64,000 nt of DNA from Coprinellus micaceus (Eukaryota > Basidiomycota > Agaricomycetes > Agaricales > Psathyrellaceae): NCBI GenBank assembly GCA_951394405.1, contig OX596337.1, forward strand, positions 1,612,001 through 1,676,000, given 5' to 3'. The translations under genes were made by a program, and so were the position numbers. The notes beneath the pieces are model-generated. The model ran no database searches. It was not told the DNA's origin and was given only the letters and a program-made list of their open reading frames with translations. Shown in pieces: positions 38,594-50,047 of the stretch. Each line of letters starts with the position of its first letter. Position 1 is the stretch's first letter.

Positions 38594-41500
38594 TCAGATG
38601 CGGATGACAAGGAAAGGAATCTAGGGGGTTCCGTGGTTAGCTCCGATGACCGAATGGGTGAAGTGCAAATGACATACATCGACGTCTTCACCCTCTTCGT
38701 CGCACACCATAGCCTCAGCGATGAGGTGAGTAGCGTGAGGTGGGATCGGCCTCTTGCTGACAGTCTCCGTCAGCTGTGTGAACTTCATCGGTAGCCTCTC
38801 CTCGCTCTACGCAAGCATACGTCAATAAACTGGGTACTCTCCACCGATGCATGCCCAAATCTTACCTTCTTCTTGCCGATGAAGGAGCTCCAGAGCATGC
38901 TGACGCCCTGGCTCAGCATATTGACCTCAAGGTTGTGGACCTCCTGGAACCAGTTGACGATCTCCCTCAAGGTAGGATTGTTCTGGAACTCAATGCGGTC
39001 CCAGAGCGTCCAGTCAGTATTGCCATACTTGCGCTTGGCTGCTGCGATGGGCTCCGAGAAGCCGAAGAAGGGGAGTGCCAGGTTGATGAACCCGTTCTTG
39101 TACGCCTCAATGTCCTTCTTCCCGTCGATGATCTATGAAAGATAAGATAGGTGCATGGTCCGATGAGCATTCGTCCGAAGGGTTTCTAGAAGTGTCAAGG
39201 GCTCTCACCTTGAACAGCTCCAAGCACACAAGACCGGTAACCAGAGAGGTGGTCGTGGCGATGGCGGGAATAATCTTGCCGGCGATCTGCTTTGTCTGGT
39301 GCCTGTCAGCAGGCGAGATGCTGTAATTAGCCGCACGCAAGTTGGAAGCGGCCGTGATGAAATCGATGTGGTGGTTGGTATCGTCGTCCTTCTCGAACTC
39401 AACAGGGTTGAGACGGTAGCCAGGCATCGAAGAGGGTGCGGGCAGCTTGGCCGCGACGTCGTCAGGATCATCGCCTACGGAAAAGGTTAGAAAGAGCCCA
39501 TTCACTGCCGTCGTTGCACTCATTACCTTCGCCGCCAGCTTGGGGGACGGGGTCGTTGTCGTTGATCTGGACCTTGACACCCGTTCTCGGGGCGAACTCG
39601 GGGACGATGACGGAGTCAAGGACCTTGCGGAAATATGCAGGATCAGTCTCGCCACGAAGGCCGTAGTTGAAGGCATGAAGATTTGCACCCGCAATAATGT
39701 ATGCGAGGTGAGTGGGCTGAGGAATACGTTAGAATCAGAGCAGGATACGAGAAGCTTCACTCACATCGTTGTAGTTGAAGGTCAACGCATCAGGAGCGCG
39801 CTTCGGTCCGCTCCAGAACGGCTGGCCGGTGCTCGTCACGCTATCCTTGGGCAGGCTGAACAAGAGCTGGCGAATCTCGTTGTTGTAGTCGCGCTCGAAC
39901 TGAAGGCGAGCCCAGGTAATGCATTCATCGAACGTGAGGGGCTTGTTGGTCACCAAGTAGGAGGCCAGCTGTTCGATCTGCTCCTTCTGCTGTCCAGAGA
40001 ACTTCAGCGAGTTCTCGAGGTAGTTGGGCTCGGAGAGGTAAGCATTGACAGCTTGCGCAGGCTTCACGAATAGGTTGTCGAATTGCGTACGAGACCACTA
40101 AGGAAGAGTGTCAACGTCAGCGGAACAGCATAGACTTTATCGCGACCATACCTCGATAGTGTGGTTAATGGCGTTGGGGAAGTTCTTGATAGTGCAAGAG
40201 GGTGTCTCCTTCTCAGGAGGGTCTTGAGAAGACGCGTATGATTCGGTGATGTGGGGAATGATGACCTGAGTGTTACCCTTAGTGCCGAGGGTGCCAGACT
40301 CGAGCAATGGCTTCTGGTAAAAGACTGCACGTTGGTCCATGTAGAGACCTAAACAAAGGGGTAAGTAACCGTGTTGAACCACGAGAAGAGAGCACGTACG
40401 AGCTTTGATGTTGTCCAGGGCATTAGTGACACCATCGATGCTGTTGAAGAATGCCTCATCGTAGATGTCTGGGGTACACTGTCAGCGGATTGTGATGAAG
40501 TAAAGAAAACGAACGACTAACTCTCAGTGTTCTCTCCGACGGGCTCCTGCTTGGCAAGGATCTTGCCGGCCAAGTCAGGGTTCATCTCCGCCACGGCTGC
40601 ACCAGCAACCTCGGACTTGAACTTGCCAAGGTCCTTCGCGCGGAAGAGGAACTGTCGGTTCAGGTTGCTCTTCTCGATAGTGTCCAAGTCGGTAACGTGA
40701 ATGATACCCTTGGGACCACTGGCAAGACCGATCATACTCCAGTTCTTCAACATCTCGCAGCCAATGGCACCAGACCCGACAAGGAACTGACGATGGCTGG
40801 CAATCTTGTCCTGGAAGGTCTTTCCGAAAACAGCGATCTGGGCATCATAACGAGTGCCGAGAGGTTGGCAGTCAGCTTCAGTCGGGAGGGCATCGGGCAA
40901 GGACTCCAGAGAGTCAAAATAGAGGTGTTGAACCATCGGGTGGAACTTGGCAGAAACGGCCTTCAAGACTTCCTGTGCAACAAAGCCTCCAATGACGGCG
41001 TTCATCGGTGAAAGGTCCCCAGACGCTTGATACGACAGCTCCTTGACATACTTTTCCTCAATGTCTGCGTCAATCTGCTTGGCAAGAGCAACCACCGCTG
41101 CGGCATCCTCATCGTTCCTCGGCCTGGGAGTGCGTTGATTCTGTGACTCGAACCCGGAGATAGCCTGGAAGCCTGCATGCAACGCTGTGGGCCTGTCGAA
41201 CTTGGCGAAGTCGGTGATGAAGTGCTCGGGGGTGTTCAGGGATTCTCTCAATGATTTCTAATGGATCAGTCAGCATGGTGTATAAGGAATGGCATGTATC
41301 AAACTGACAAATTCAATGATCTTTGGCATCTTGACCTGGGTGAAGATACCACCGGCCTTGTAATCGCCCAGCTTGGAGGTATCGCCAATGGCGAAGGTGT
41401 ATGGCCCCTTGACGGCGATCTTCCTTGGCTCGCAACCATTGAGCTCGGTCATTCCCTGGACTTCGGTGAAGGTGACAAAGTCACCGTCTTCGAGTCCATG

Positions 41501-42488
41501 TCGAGTTTCATCCAGGCAAGTAACCAAGCCCTCGGAATCCTGGCAAGGGTGAGCTAAACGAGGGCGCTTCGATGTAGATTTACGTACTTTGTTCACTGAA
41601 ACAATCATTCCGCCGAGAGGCTGTTCGCCAGTGGGGTCCACACAGGTGAACTTGGAACCGAAGTCATTGAAGGCAGAGCTAAAGAGAACATAAGCAGAGC
41701 TTCAACGAAGTGTAGGAGAGTCCGAACCCGAAAAGCCCTCTCGTCTCAGCTGAGACGAAATGTACGCCATTCTCATGAGTCCAGTCGTTGATTTCGAGCT
41801 GCTTGCGGTATGGGACGTCGGTGAGGACGACAACCTACAGGATTGTTAACACCCTAAAGCCTGACTACACTCGCAATGACGTACCTGGAAGCCCTTGATC
41901 AGGTCGACCGTGATTTCGTCGCCGGCTTTGCCACCGAGGTCGCGCACGGGCACATACGCGTTCAGCTCGCTCAGTCTTGGAAGAGTGGCAGCAGCTCGAG
42001 GCTTTCCGACGTCGTCTGGTCGCAGGAAGAACTAGAAGGTTCCATAAGCTTCTGGTCAAAGCTAAAAGGTGTTTAGTCATCCACATACTTGGGAGCTCAA
42101 ATCCTGGATGGCAACAGGCTCAGGGTCGAAGATTGTTACCGATTTTACACCGGCGAGGGCGACATTCTTGGCTGCGTGAACGTGAGACATTGCTCGAGCT
42201 TCAGATAGAATGAGGACGCACCGATTTCAACGCCCAAGCCCTTCATCCCAACAATGAGCACATTGGACGTCGCCATGCGCTTCATAGCTTTATACCTGTT
42301 CAGTAACCTTCCATCGGTAGCCCTGAGAGCGCTATGTACCTTCGTGGCCAAGCACATAGCTAACATGGCATTAGCGTTGAGAAAACAGTTGAGAATTGAA
42401 TCGCTCACAGTTGGCGGGAATAGAGGCCCTCATCGATTGCAGCCTCGTCGATGTCCATTTGGGCGCCGAGGTTCGAGGTATCAGCCAT
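38594..42488 (-). CDS. UBA1: Ubiquitin-activating enzyme E1 (UBA1)
   Basis: Seventeen exons run on the minus strand from 42488-42409 and 42359-42340 (20 bases) to 38620-38594. They encode 1012 residues, the usual E1 length. E1 adenylates ubiquitin with ATP, then holds it as a thioester before passing it to E2s. The first adenylation fold begins at [18 protein letters not shown]. The active one holds [19 protein letters not shown] and [17 protein letters not shown]. The catalytic cysteine is predicted at about residue 595 in [15 protein letters not shown]. The C-terminal ubiquitin-fold domain ends in IPFLVIRI. That end needs intron 38621-38677; reading through it would give an unrelated tail ending at 38621. 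The first ATG gives [15 protein letters not shown], a typical fungal UBA1 start. Confidence 0.96.
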
Positions 42489-43298
42489 TCTATCTTGTAA
42501 GCAGATTGGCACGTATGAAAGTGAAGAAAATGGGGAGAAGGTGGTGGTTGAGAAGGAAAACGCGAAGGAAGTGCTGTGCGGTTGCTAATTGCGCACCCTG
42601 ACTCTGCATCGCGCTTGATTAGATATGCTTCTCACCTGATCCTGTGCATCTCCTTCCCCATAAGACAAGCGCCCGAGGTCGACGCCCACAGACGCCCACA
42701 ACTGTCTTCGAGAACAATCTTGAAGGAGGAACGGAGCCCTCAGGATAGTCGGACTTGGGTGTACTCATGACAGAGGCGCAAAGTGTATCAAGCTAATGAA
42801 AAGGGAAAAAGTATGCGAACGGTGGCCTGGGCCACCTCTCTGGGACTAACAAGATATAATCCCTAGATAAACACACTCTAAACGTAAACAGCGGGTGGGG
42901 ATACAGGGCGTAAGCTGGGCTTCCAGCAAATATCGGTCGTGATGCAGGTCCCATGATAGCCAAGACGGAGATCTGCGGCGTGCCGCGGTCCTCAATGCTG
43001 ATAACAAGACCCGAACCGGTAAAAGGCGAGCCTCGTAACTGGAAAAGGGCGGAGAAAGAGGAGGCTATATATGGGAGACAAATCGGTAGGCATGAATCGG
43101 AGAGCAGAATGAAAACATCCATGGGAACCAGGGTGGGCATTATCTTCAACGGATCGGCTCTTGCTGGCTTGATAGTTAACAGGCGAGCTACCAGCGACAG
43201 GATGGGGAAATAGCCTCTGATATTTGCGGAGGCGTAAGCTGTCCGCTGTTTAGCCACTCGATAGGAGGCAATATTTGGTGGAGCAATATTGTCCCTGT
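42489..43298. other. Intergenic: UBA1 promoter region
   Basis: This contains a 154-codon minus-strand open frame (42793-43257) without any recognisable motif and no clear splice partners. I treat it as chance and see no other feature. Confidence 0.45.
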
Positions 43299-44422
43299 CT
43301 AAGCAACCTTGGCCTTCTTGAAGCGGTCGCGCAGGCCCGCCTCGACCAGCTCAAAGATCGCCAGTCGGGTCAGACGATAAGCTTCCTGGGAGACACGCTC
43401 TGCCCCGGCCTTGGTGTTGGAGAGGGCACGAAGGCGGCCCAAGAAGCTTATCCATTCGAGCCCACTAACGTTGGCGTGAAGATTGAATTCGAGGGCAGTC
43501 AAGGCCTCCATCTCCATTCGAGCCAGGGCGTATCTGGGAAGCCTGGGGTGGAGCTTCGTGCGCTTCCAGATCCTAAAAGGGGCAGCCGGTTCAGAAACTC
43601 GTCGAATGGGTCGCGTAAAAGAAACACTTACTCAGTAATAGTCTTATTCTTGTCCTTAGGGAAATCTGTAGCGTCTCCGCGGGTGTCCCAGCCGTTGAGC
43701 TCGGCGCAGTCACAGATCTCCCAAGGACACAGACCACATTCGAAGCTGTTCGGATAGTCCTCGTGCCATTTGTAGGCGAGGGTCAATCCCAGACGAATAA
43801 TGCGGAGTGCGACGAGGGATTGGCCCCATCCGGTCGCTAGGACCGAAACAGAGTGGCGCTCGCCGAACAGTTTGTTTGTGTAGGACAAAGCCATGCACAT
43901 GATGATGTTGGATGGTTTAGGAAGGAGGCGTTCCAGCATCGATTTCACGTCGTGCCGGATGCGGGCGCAGATTTCGTTGACCCTGAGCGTAAGATGAGAT
44001 CCTGTGCACGGCGTCGGGGTCGATGAAACGTAAACGTACAACTCAGGCTGGTTCCATGCTCCAAGGCCGAAGGCAACGGCTGCAAAGATAAAGAAGTCCA
44101 CATCGATTTTTGGGGTCTCTACTGCTTGCGCCCTGGTATCGACTTCCCCGTCCTTTGCGACCGGCTTCTCGATGTTGTTCTCAAGAGGAAGGCCGGCGCC
44201 CTTGCTAATTGCGGTCGGGGGGACTTTGAGTTTGCTGATGGTCACTTGGCCAGCGGCTTGCTTCTGCCAGGGCTTCTCCTCCGGGAAGATGCACAGACCG
44301 TCGAGTTCGCAAGCATCTGGCGCTTGCTCCCATCGCGCCTTGCGGAAGAATAGGTGCTTGGGGGCGGAAATAGCGTTGAGGTGACGAGCAGTCGCGTCGG
44401 CCAGGATGCGTCCGGATGGCAT
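43299..44422 (-). CDS. Cyclin-like protein, function unknown
   Basis: Three exons (44422-44040, 43982-43632, 43572-43299) encode 335 residues. The first intron (43983-44039) is 57 bases and keeps the frame open if unspliced, so retention is possible. The region from about residue 180 to 320 looks like a cyclin N-terminal fold: LVALRIIRLGLTLAYKWHED, then an insert with a CGLCPWEICDCAELNGW cysteine cluster, then ALARMEMEALTALEFNLH. A divergent cyclin is my best reading, but the first ~125 residues are unrelated to anything I recognise. The C-terminus is basic (RFKKAKVA). The gene lies tandem to UBA1 on the same strand, with another cyclin on the far side of UBA1. Confidence 0.6.
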
Positions 44423-44895
44423 GGCTTCAGCAAGTGGAGGTCTCGAAGGAAGGTCGCCGGTGAATATCTGAAAGTGAGGGAGGCGTACTGGGAGTCGCAA
44501 TACAAGTAACGAGCGCGGAAAGTGAACAGTGCAGAAATCCAGGTGCATATGAACAGCGACAAACACCAGCGTCGTCACATGCGCTCAACCAAAAAGGAAG
44601 GTGTCGAGGACAATGGAAGCGCCCATCACTTACTGCCAGTGGGTGAGCCACTGATTCGGCAATTATCATTCTGGTTTAGATGGTCATCAGTGGCCCGAGT
44701 ATATATGGTTGTGGTTGCTTTATCGACTGCCACTTATAAATGGGGGGATACGATACCCACAAGGGCGGCGGCGTATCTTGCCTGCGCCGCTCAAGCACCG
44801 CACCGAACGAATCATCAGGGTTTGGGCGCCAGGTGTTCATTACGGGCGATGTTGGAGAGCTGTAAACAAGTGTACGAAGTCTCTCTAGAGCGTAA
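44423..44895. other. Intergenic, no gene seen
   Basis: This lies between the cyclin-like gene and cactin, both on the minus strand. Antisense open frames here have no motifs. An unspliced read-through of the cactin frame extends to 44676, but I reject it as coding. Confidence 0.45.
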
Positions 44896-47270
44896 CTATT
44901 TCCTATAAAACTGTTGACGACAGATGTCAGCACTGGAGATCTATGCATTGAAGACCGTTGACCCACGTTCCGCCTGAAGTTAAACCACAATGACAAACAC
45001 CCACGATCGAAGCTGCTGCGGAATCCCCTGCAACGAGCGTCAGCATCGATTGACCGCGAGGTGCCAAGAGCGAACTTACCTCTTGTGAGAGAATTCCCAT
45101 TCTCTGTTGACGATCCTGAATGCAATATCTTCATATGGCGGCCCAGCGCTAAACTGCAGAATCACAGTGTCGTCATTGCCAGGCTCCTTGACAATCTTAT
45201 AGGTTGGAGCTTTGGACTTGTCGATAAGATCTGGGTAGAAGATGTTGAATTTATACCCTTGAACGACCTTCGGGGGAGGGTTGTCGGTACTATGGTGCGG
45301 ATTATAATGCGTCCGCAACCAGGAGAGGATGACGACTTACTCATAGTGCGTTTGGTTGTACTTGTTCCACTCGTATCCAGTGTGGACACGGTTGAAATAC
45401 CTCGGCTTCCTGGGCCTGTACTTGTCCTCCCAGTTGTAAGACGTCGGGTTCGGGAGATCCTCCTCGAGATTGAAGAGTTCCTCTTCCTCGTCGAGGTCTT
45501 TCTCTGCCTCTGCCCTATACATGGCTTCAGAGGCAAGATCGGCGTTGCTGACAGTGTTCTTCTCGGGCAGGGCTTCTTGGGTTTCCTGCTGAACAACCTT
45601 GGGCACGAACCGCGAACCGGCGACAATCCTGCGCTGAGTCAACAGTTCACGCCTGTCCTCTACCGCTGAGACAATGAGTATTTGCCTCTCCTCAACGCTT
45701 AAGCGGGCGATACTAATCGGCGCAGGGCTCATCGAACGGCGGTAGGCCTCGACGTCCTGTGGTGAAACGTCGTCCAATGCCATACCCGCGACGTGCACCT
45801 CAGAAATAGGCTTGGAAGCGGCTTTGGCAACACCAGCAAGGAGCTCTTCCTGAGCCTGCAAGGCTTCATCCCTCTGCTTTTTGCGGAGCTGCTCCAACCT
45901 GTTCCGCACGACGACTTCATGAAGTGTCTTCAGCTTGGACTAACAGTATGGTTCAGTCGAGGGCTTCACAAGAATCTTGAAGGGTACGTACCTTGGCTTT
46001 CCACACGAGGAGCTTCTTAAGCAAGGACTCCCAGTACTCAGTGTCGATGGGCTCTCCACTTCCCAGCTTCTCTTGCACGCGTCGCTGCAGGGACGACAAT
46101 TCTTGGTATGTTTTCCCTTTCAGCAACCGGGAGATGTCTTCCTCGACGGCCATGGCAGCTTCATGACCTACCCGCTCCCTTTCCTTCAGTTTGTCGAGGT
46201 GGTCTTTGCACACGACCATCAGGTTCTGGAGCCATCATGAGTAATTATACCATGGCTAAGGACTTGGTTGGGACATACAGTCCAGAAGTCGATGTTTGTG
46301 TCTGTGGTTTCCAGGGCGAGGTTATGCTCGATGTCTTCGTGCAATTCTTCAATTTGCTCCTTGTTCAAGCTCTAAAGAATCAAGTCAGAAAGTGCGGGCT
46401 GCTTCAAACCGAACGACACTCACTTCGAATATCAAGTATGGCTCGTCCAGGTCGATCTCCAGGCCGGCGTCTCCGATCTCCTCGTCCTCTTCCTCTTCCT
46501 CTTCCTTGGGCGGATTGACGTATCTCAAGTTCAAGGCTAGGAAGTCAATCGCTTTCGCCCTCTTCTCCTTGATTCGAATTGCCGCCCTCCTTCGTTCCTG
46601 CTCGAGCTGGAAGTCTCCATCCTTCTCTAACCACTCCGACATCTTCGCTGACTCCTGCAACCTCTGCATCCGCAGTTCCTCTTCTTCACGCAGCTTCATT
46701 TCCTCCTCCCGCTCCTTTCTCCTTCGGTTCAACTTCGCCAACTCATCCGAATTATCCTGGCGCCGGATAGCCTCCCGCTTCTGCGACTCCGCGATAGAAA
46801 GGCCTTGCTTCTTCTCCTTCTCTGCTTTTTTCTGCCAATGGAACTGCTGACCTAGGTTGACATCGTGGAATGGGTTGTCGGTAGCGCTGTAAATGCTCAA
46901 TTCAGCGACCTGCCGTGCTTCCTCCTCCTGCTTCAACCGTTTCTTCTCAGCCTTTCGCTCGCTCCTCTCTTCAGAAGTCTCCCGCTTTCTCCTGGAGGTC
47001 CTTATGTTAGCTTACGCAGCAATGTTACGGTAGCTAATCGTACCTTTTATCCTTCCTGTCTCTGCTTCGACTCCTGCTTCGCTTCCTCTCCCTGTCTTTC
47101 CTCCTTTCCCTATCCCTGTCTCGATCCGGACTCCTGCTCCTCTCTCTTTTCATTCGCGAATCCGGGTCCTCGTCGCGGTAGTCTCTGTCCCTGTACGGGA
47201 TGGAATGGCGGGGTTCATGATCATTGTGGTTCCTTCCATAGGGTGAGCGCGAGCGAGACCGTCGACCCAT
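44896..47270 (-). CDS. Cactin, spliceosome-associated protein
   Basis: This minus-strand multi-exon gene starts at MGRRSRSRSPYGRN. Cactin is a conserved nuclear protein of late spliceosomes. The N-terminus is an Arg/Ser-rich region (RSRSRSRDRK), followed by long charged helices. The mid-domain block SATDNPFHDVNLGQQFHWQK is present. The C-terminal cactin domain contains NWEDKYRPRKPRYFNRVHTG, PPPKVVQGYKFNIFYPDLID and REWEFSHKRGFRSSFDRG. The last exons (45027-44967 and 44910-44896) finish the protein as FNFRRNFYRK, consistent with the aromatic/basic end of the family; without the 44911-44966 intron the frame would run on 70 more codons into unrelated sequence. It is divergent from ClpX, with about 236 bases between start codons. 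I did not place all the internal junctions to the base. Confidence 0.9.
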
Positions 47271-47506
47271 AATTCAAATACCAAGGGAAAGCAGCAATAT
47301 TAGACGATGAGAAGTGGGGAAATGAAAGTAAGGAAGCGGAAATCGGTGTGGTGGATGGTGGAAATGCTCAAGGAACGAGGCGGTATTTTGCCGTGTATGG
47401 AGTCTGATCTCATCGACTGGCCCACTCCGAGTCGCTCGCGGCTGACCTTTACCTCATGCCTCTCTAGACCCTTCACATTTCTTTTCTTTTGTTTCACGAC
47501 CCATTC
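47271..47506. promoter_or_regulatory. Divergent promoter region cactin/ClpX
   Basis: Only 236 bases separate the two start codons, so both promoters must overlap or share elements. No specific binding site is claimed. Confidence 0.5.
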
Positions 47507-49805
47507 ATGTTACTCCGGCGCACGCCGATACCCCTGGTAGTTCGACTCTCGACCCGACACATATCAGCGCTACCACAGCGACGGAATTATAACACTGGGA
47601 CCCAGCCGTTGGAGAAGGATGAGGAGCCATACCAAGAGTTGATACCTCCCGGGATTGGGCTGGCTACACCGAAAGAGGTGCGTGGCTCACATTTACTAGC
47701 TGTATGAAATGAAATGGAGCCTCACTGGATTGCATTGCAGCTCTCCCAGTATCTCAACCAGTTCGTGATCGGCCAAGACACAGCGAAGAAGGTCCTTTCC
47801 GTAGCGTATGGCTCCCCTCCGGCCAGTGGATGAGTTTGGTCTAATTCGCCTGTCTCTCAGAGTCTACAACCACTACAATCGTGTACGGGCCAACCTCGCA
47901 ATCGCCGAACGTGGTTTAAGGACGGAGCCGGAATTAGAGGATGCCCCTGACAGTACGTCCGCGGCGCCGTCCTTCCCGATGTCCAATTACATCCATGCAT
48001 CGTGCTGGAGGAGCTCAATATCGTTATAGTACACAGTGGTGTCACCCCAGCTAAGGTTCGACCACTCCGGACACGAACGGCGCCCCCTTCGCTGCTCGCA
48101 TCGCGGGACAACGTTCCGCTATTCGAGAAGAGCAATGTGCTTGTGATGTGAGTCGCGTTCCGGCTCAGTCATTCGCCTGCCCTAACGGTCGAACATTAGA
48201 GGGCCTACAGGTTCAGGTATGCGATATCCCACTTCCCTATGCTTTCCTTACCAGTTCTAATTTTGTCCTGTAGGCAAGACTTTACTTGCCAAAACCTTGG
48301 CGAGGGTGTTAGATGTTCCCTTCTCCGTGAGCGACGCGACATCTTTCACTCAGGTGCGTTGTCCAGGGTGCATACATGTGATTGTACTGAAACTCGTAGC
48401 GTCTACCTTTAGGCTGGATGTAAGTCGTTTACTGTGCGCGTTGAATCATCGGCTCATGTACTCCAAAGACGTTGGAGAGGACGTGGAAATGGCGATCCAA
48501 CGACTAGTAAGTCCTCCGCTTGCATTTCCCTCTCTGTGACCGAAATATCATAACACTCCTCAGCTCCAAGCAGCCAATTATGATCCAGTACGCGCCAGCA
48601 TGGGCATTGTCTACATCGACGAAGTCGACAAGATAGCGCGTCGAACCAGCAGCGGTTCTGAAGGCTCTCGCGACGTCGGAGGCGAAGGTGTCCAGCAAGC
48701 CCTCTTACGGATGATGGAAGGCTCGGTGGTCGCCGTCCAAGCTAAAGGCGCTGTACACCAGCCTATCCTACCCGGGGGAGAGAATCGGACACCTGGCCAG
48801 CGGGCACCCCAAGTCGCAGCCAAGTCCGAAACGTACCACATTGACACGTCGAACGTCCTATTTATCCTCAGTGGTGCATTCGTGGGGCTGGATAGTGTCA
48901 TCAAACAGAGAGTGGCTAAGGGCGTGAGTACACTTACTCTTGCTTGGCTTGCTCTAGGCTGACTGTCCACAGTCGATTGGCTTCGGTGCCGTTCTCTCGA
49001 GTAAGGATACCCCCAGTATGACTACATTCTTTACGCCAAACCGCAAAAGTCCTCCGAACGTGCTTGAGCTCGTGGAAACTCAAGGTACGCCGTTGTATCC
49101 CCTCTTTGCCACAGAATGATTGACCTCCTTCCTCTAGATCTCGTGAAATACGGGTACGTGTCCTTCCAACCTACCTTCGAAGCCGACCCTAATGTGCTCT
49201 TTAAAGCTTCATTCCAGAATTCATAGGCCGTCTCCCCTCCATCACCACCCTCGCACCCCTCACCATCCCCGATCTACGTCGCATCCTCACAGAAGTCAAA
49301 GGTTCCCTGATGTCCCAATATCAAGCACTCTTCGGTTATTCAAACGTTGAGATTCGGTTTACAAGCGCTGCCCTAGACACCATCTGCCAGAAGGCCTTGG
49401 AGCGAGGCGGAGGGGCCCGAGGGTTGAGGGGGATCATGGTACGTTATCACTAGAGCCTTCGCCTTGGTGAGTGCGGGGAGGGGCTAATCCGAAATGTAGG
49501 AAGCTATTTTGTTGGAGCCTATGTACGAAGTTCCGTGAGTCGACGCCGTCACTTCACTGTATCACTTCAATACTGACTTGGTTCTGATTAGGGGATCTGT
49601 ACGTTCGCTTGTCCTCGTATGGGTTTGTTCTTGACTGATTGACGTCTTGTAGAACATTCGGCACGTCCTGATAACAGAGGACGTCGTAAACGGCAAGACT
49701 GCGCCTGGCTATTGGGACCAAGGAGGCGACGTCAAGTTCTGGGAAACCTGGGCACACGCTGAGCATGAATACAGACATCGGAATGGCCCTTCAGTAACGC
49801 CTTGA
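47507..49805 (+). CDS. Mitochondrial AAA+ unfoldase ClpX
   Basis: Fifteen exons (47507-47677, 47741-47805, 47861-47952, 48030-48147, 48200-48216, 48274-48353, 48413-48419, 48469-48506, 48564-48923, 48973-49084, 49138-49153, 49207-49438, 49500-49534, 49592-49598, 49653-49805) sum to 500 residues. ClpX unfolds proteins in the mitochondrial matrix and can feed them to ClpP. The N-terminus, [20 protein letters not shown], looks like a matrix-targeting presequence. Present are [11 protein letters not shown], the Walker A GPTGSGKTLL, the GYVG pore loop, Walker [10 protein letters not shown] and the sensor region [12 protein letters not shown]. An IGF tripeptide (about residues 318-320) matches the ClpP-docking loop. 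The bacterial-type zinc-binding N-domain is absent. Exons of 7, 7, 16 and 17 bases are required to keep the family sequence. Confidence 0.93.
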
Positions 49806-50047
49806 GCTCACCTCGCATGGGCCCTTATTTGTTGTATGTATTTTATCTTGCATATCTTGTTGTAACACTTGAACAGCCGGGACTTGGATGGAAGTCGTGG
49901 TGGTGGATGAGCGTCATCTCGGAAACGTGAATACGGAGTTGAAATCAAGTGGTAATTGGAGGGATATAAGTCACAACAATGGAGAAGGATGGGTCACCGA
50001 GAAAGAAGAAGCGAGGGAAACCAAAAAAAAAAAAACCAAAAGAATAT

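Noticed and set aside
42793..43257. 154-codon minus-strand frame near the UBA1 promoter
   Set aside because: No recognisable motif or domain and no supporting junctions.
44676..45134. Long C-terminal extension of cactin
   Set aside because: It reads through a clear 56-base intron (44911-44966); splicing gives the short family-like end instead.
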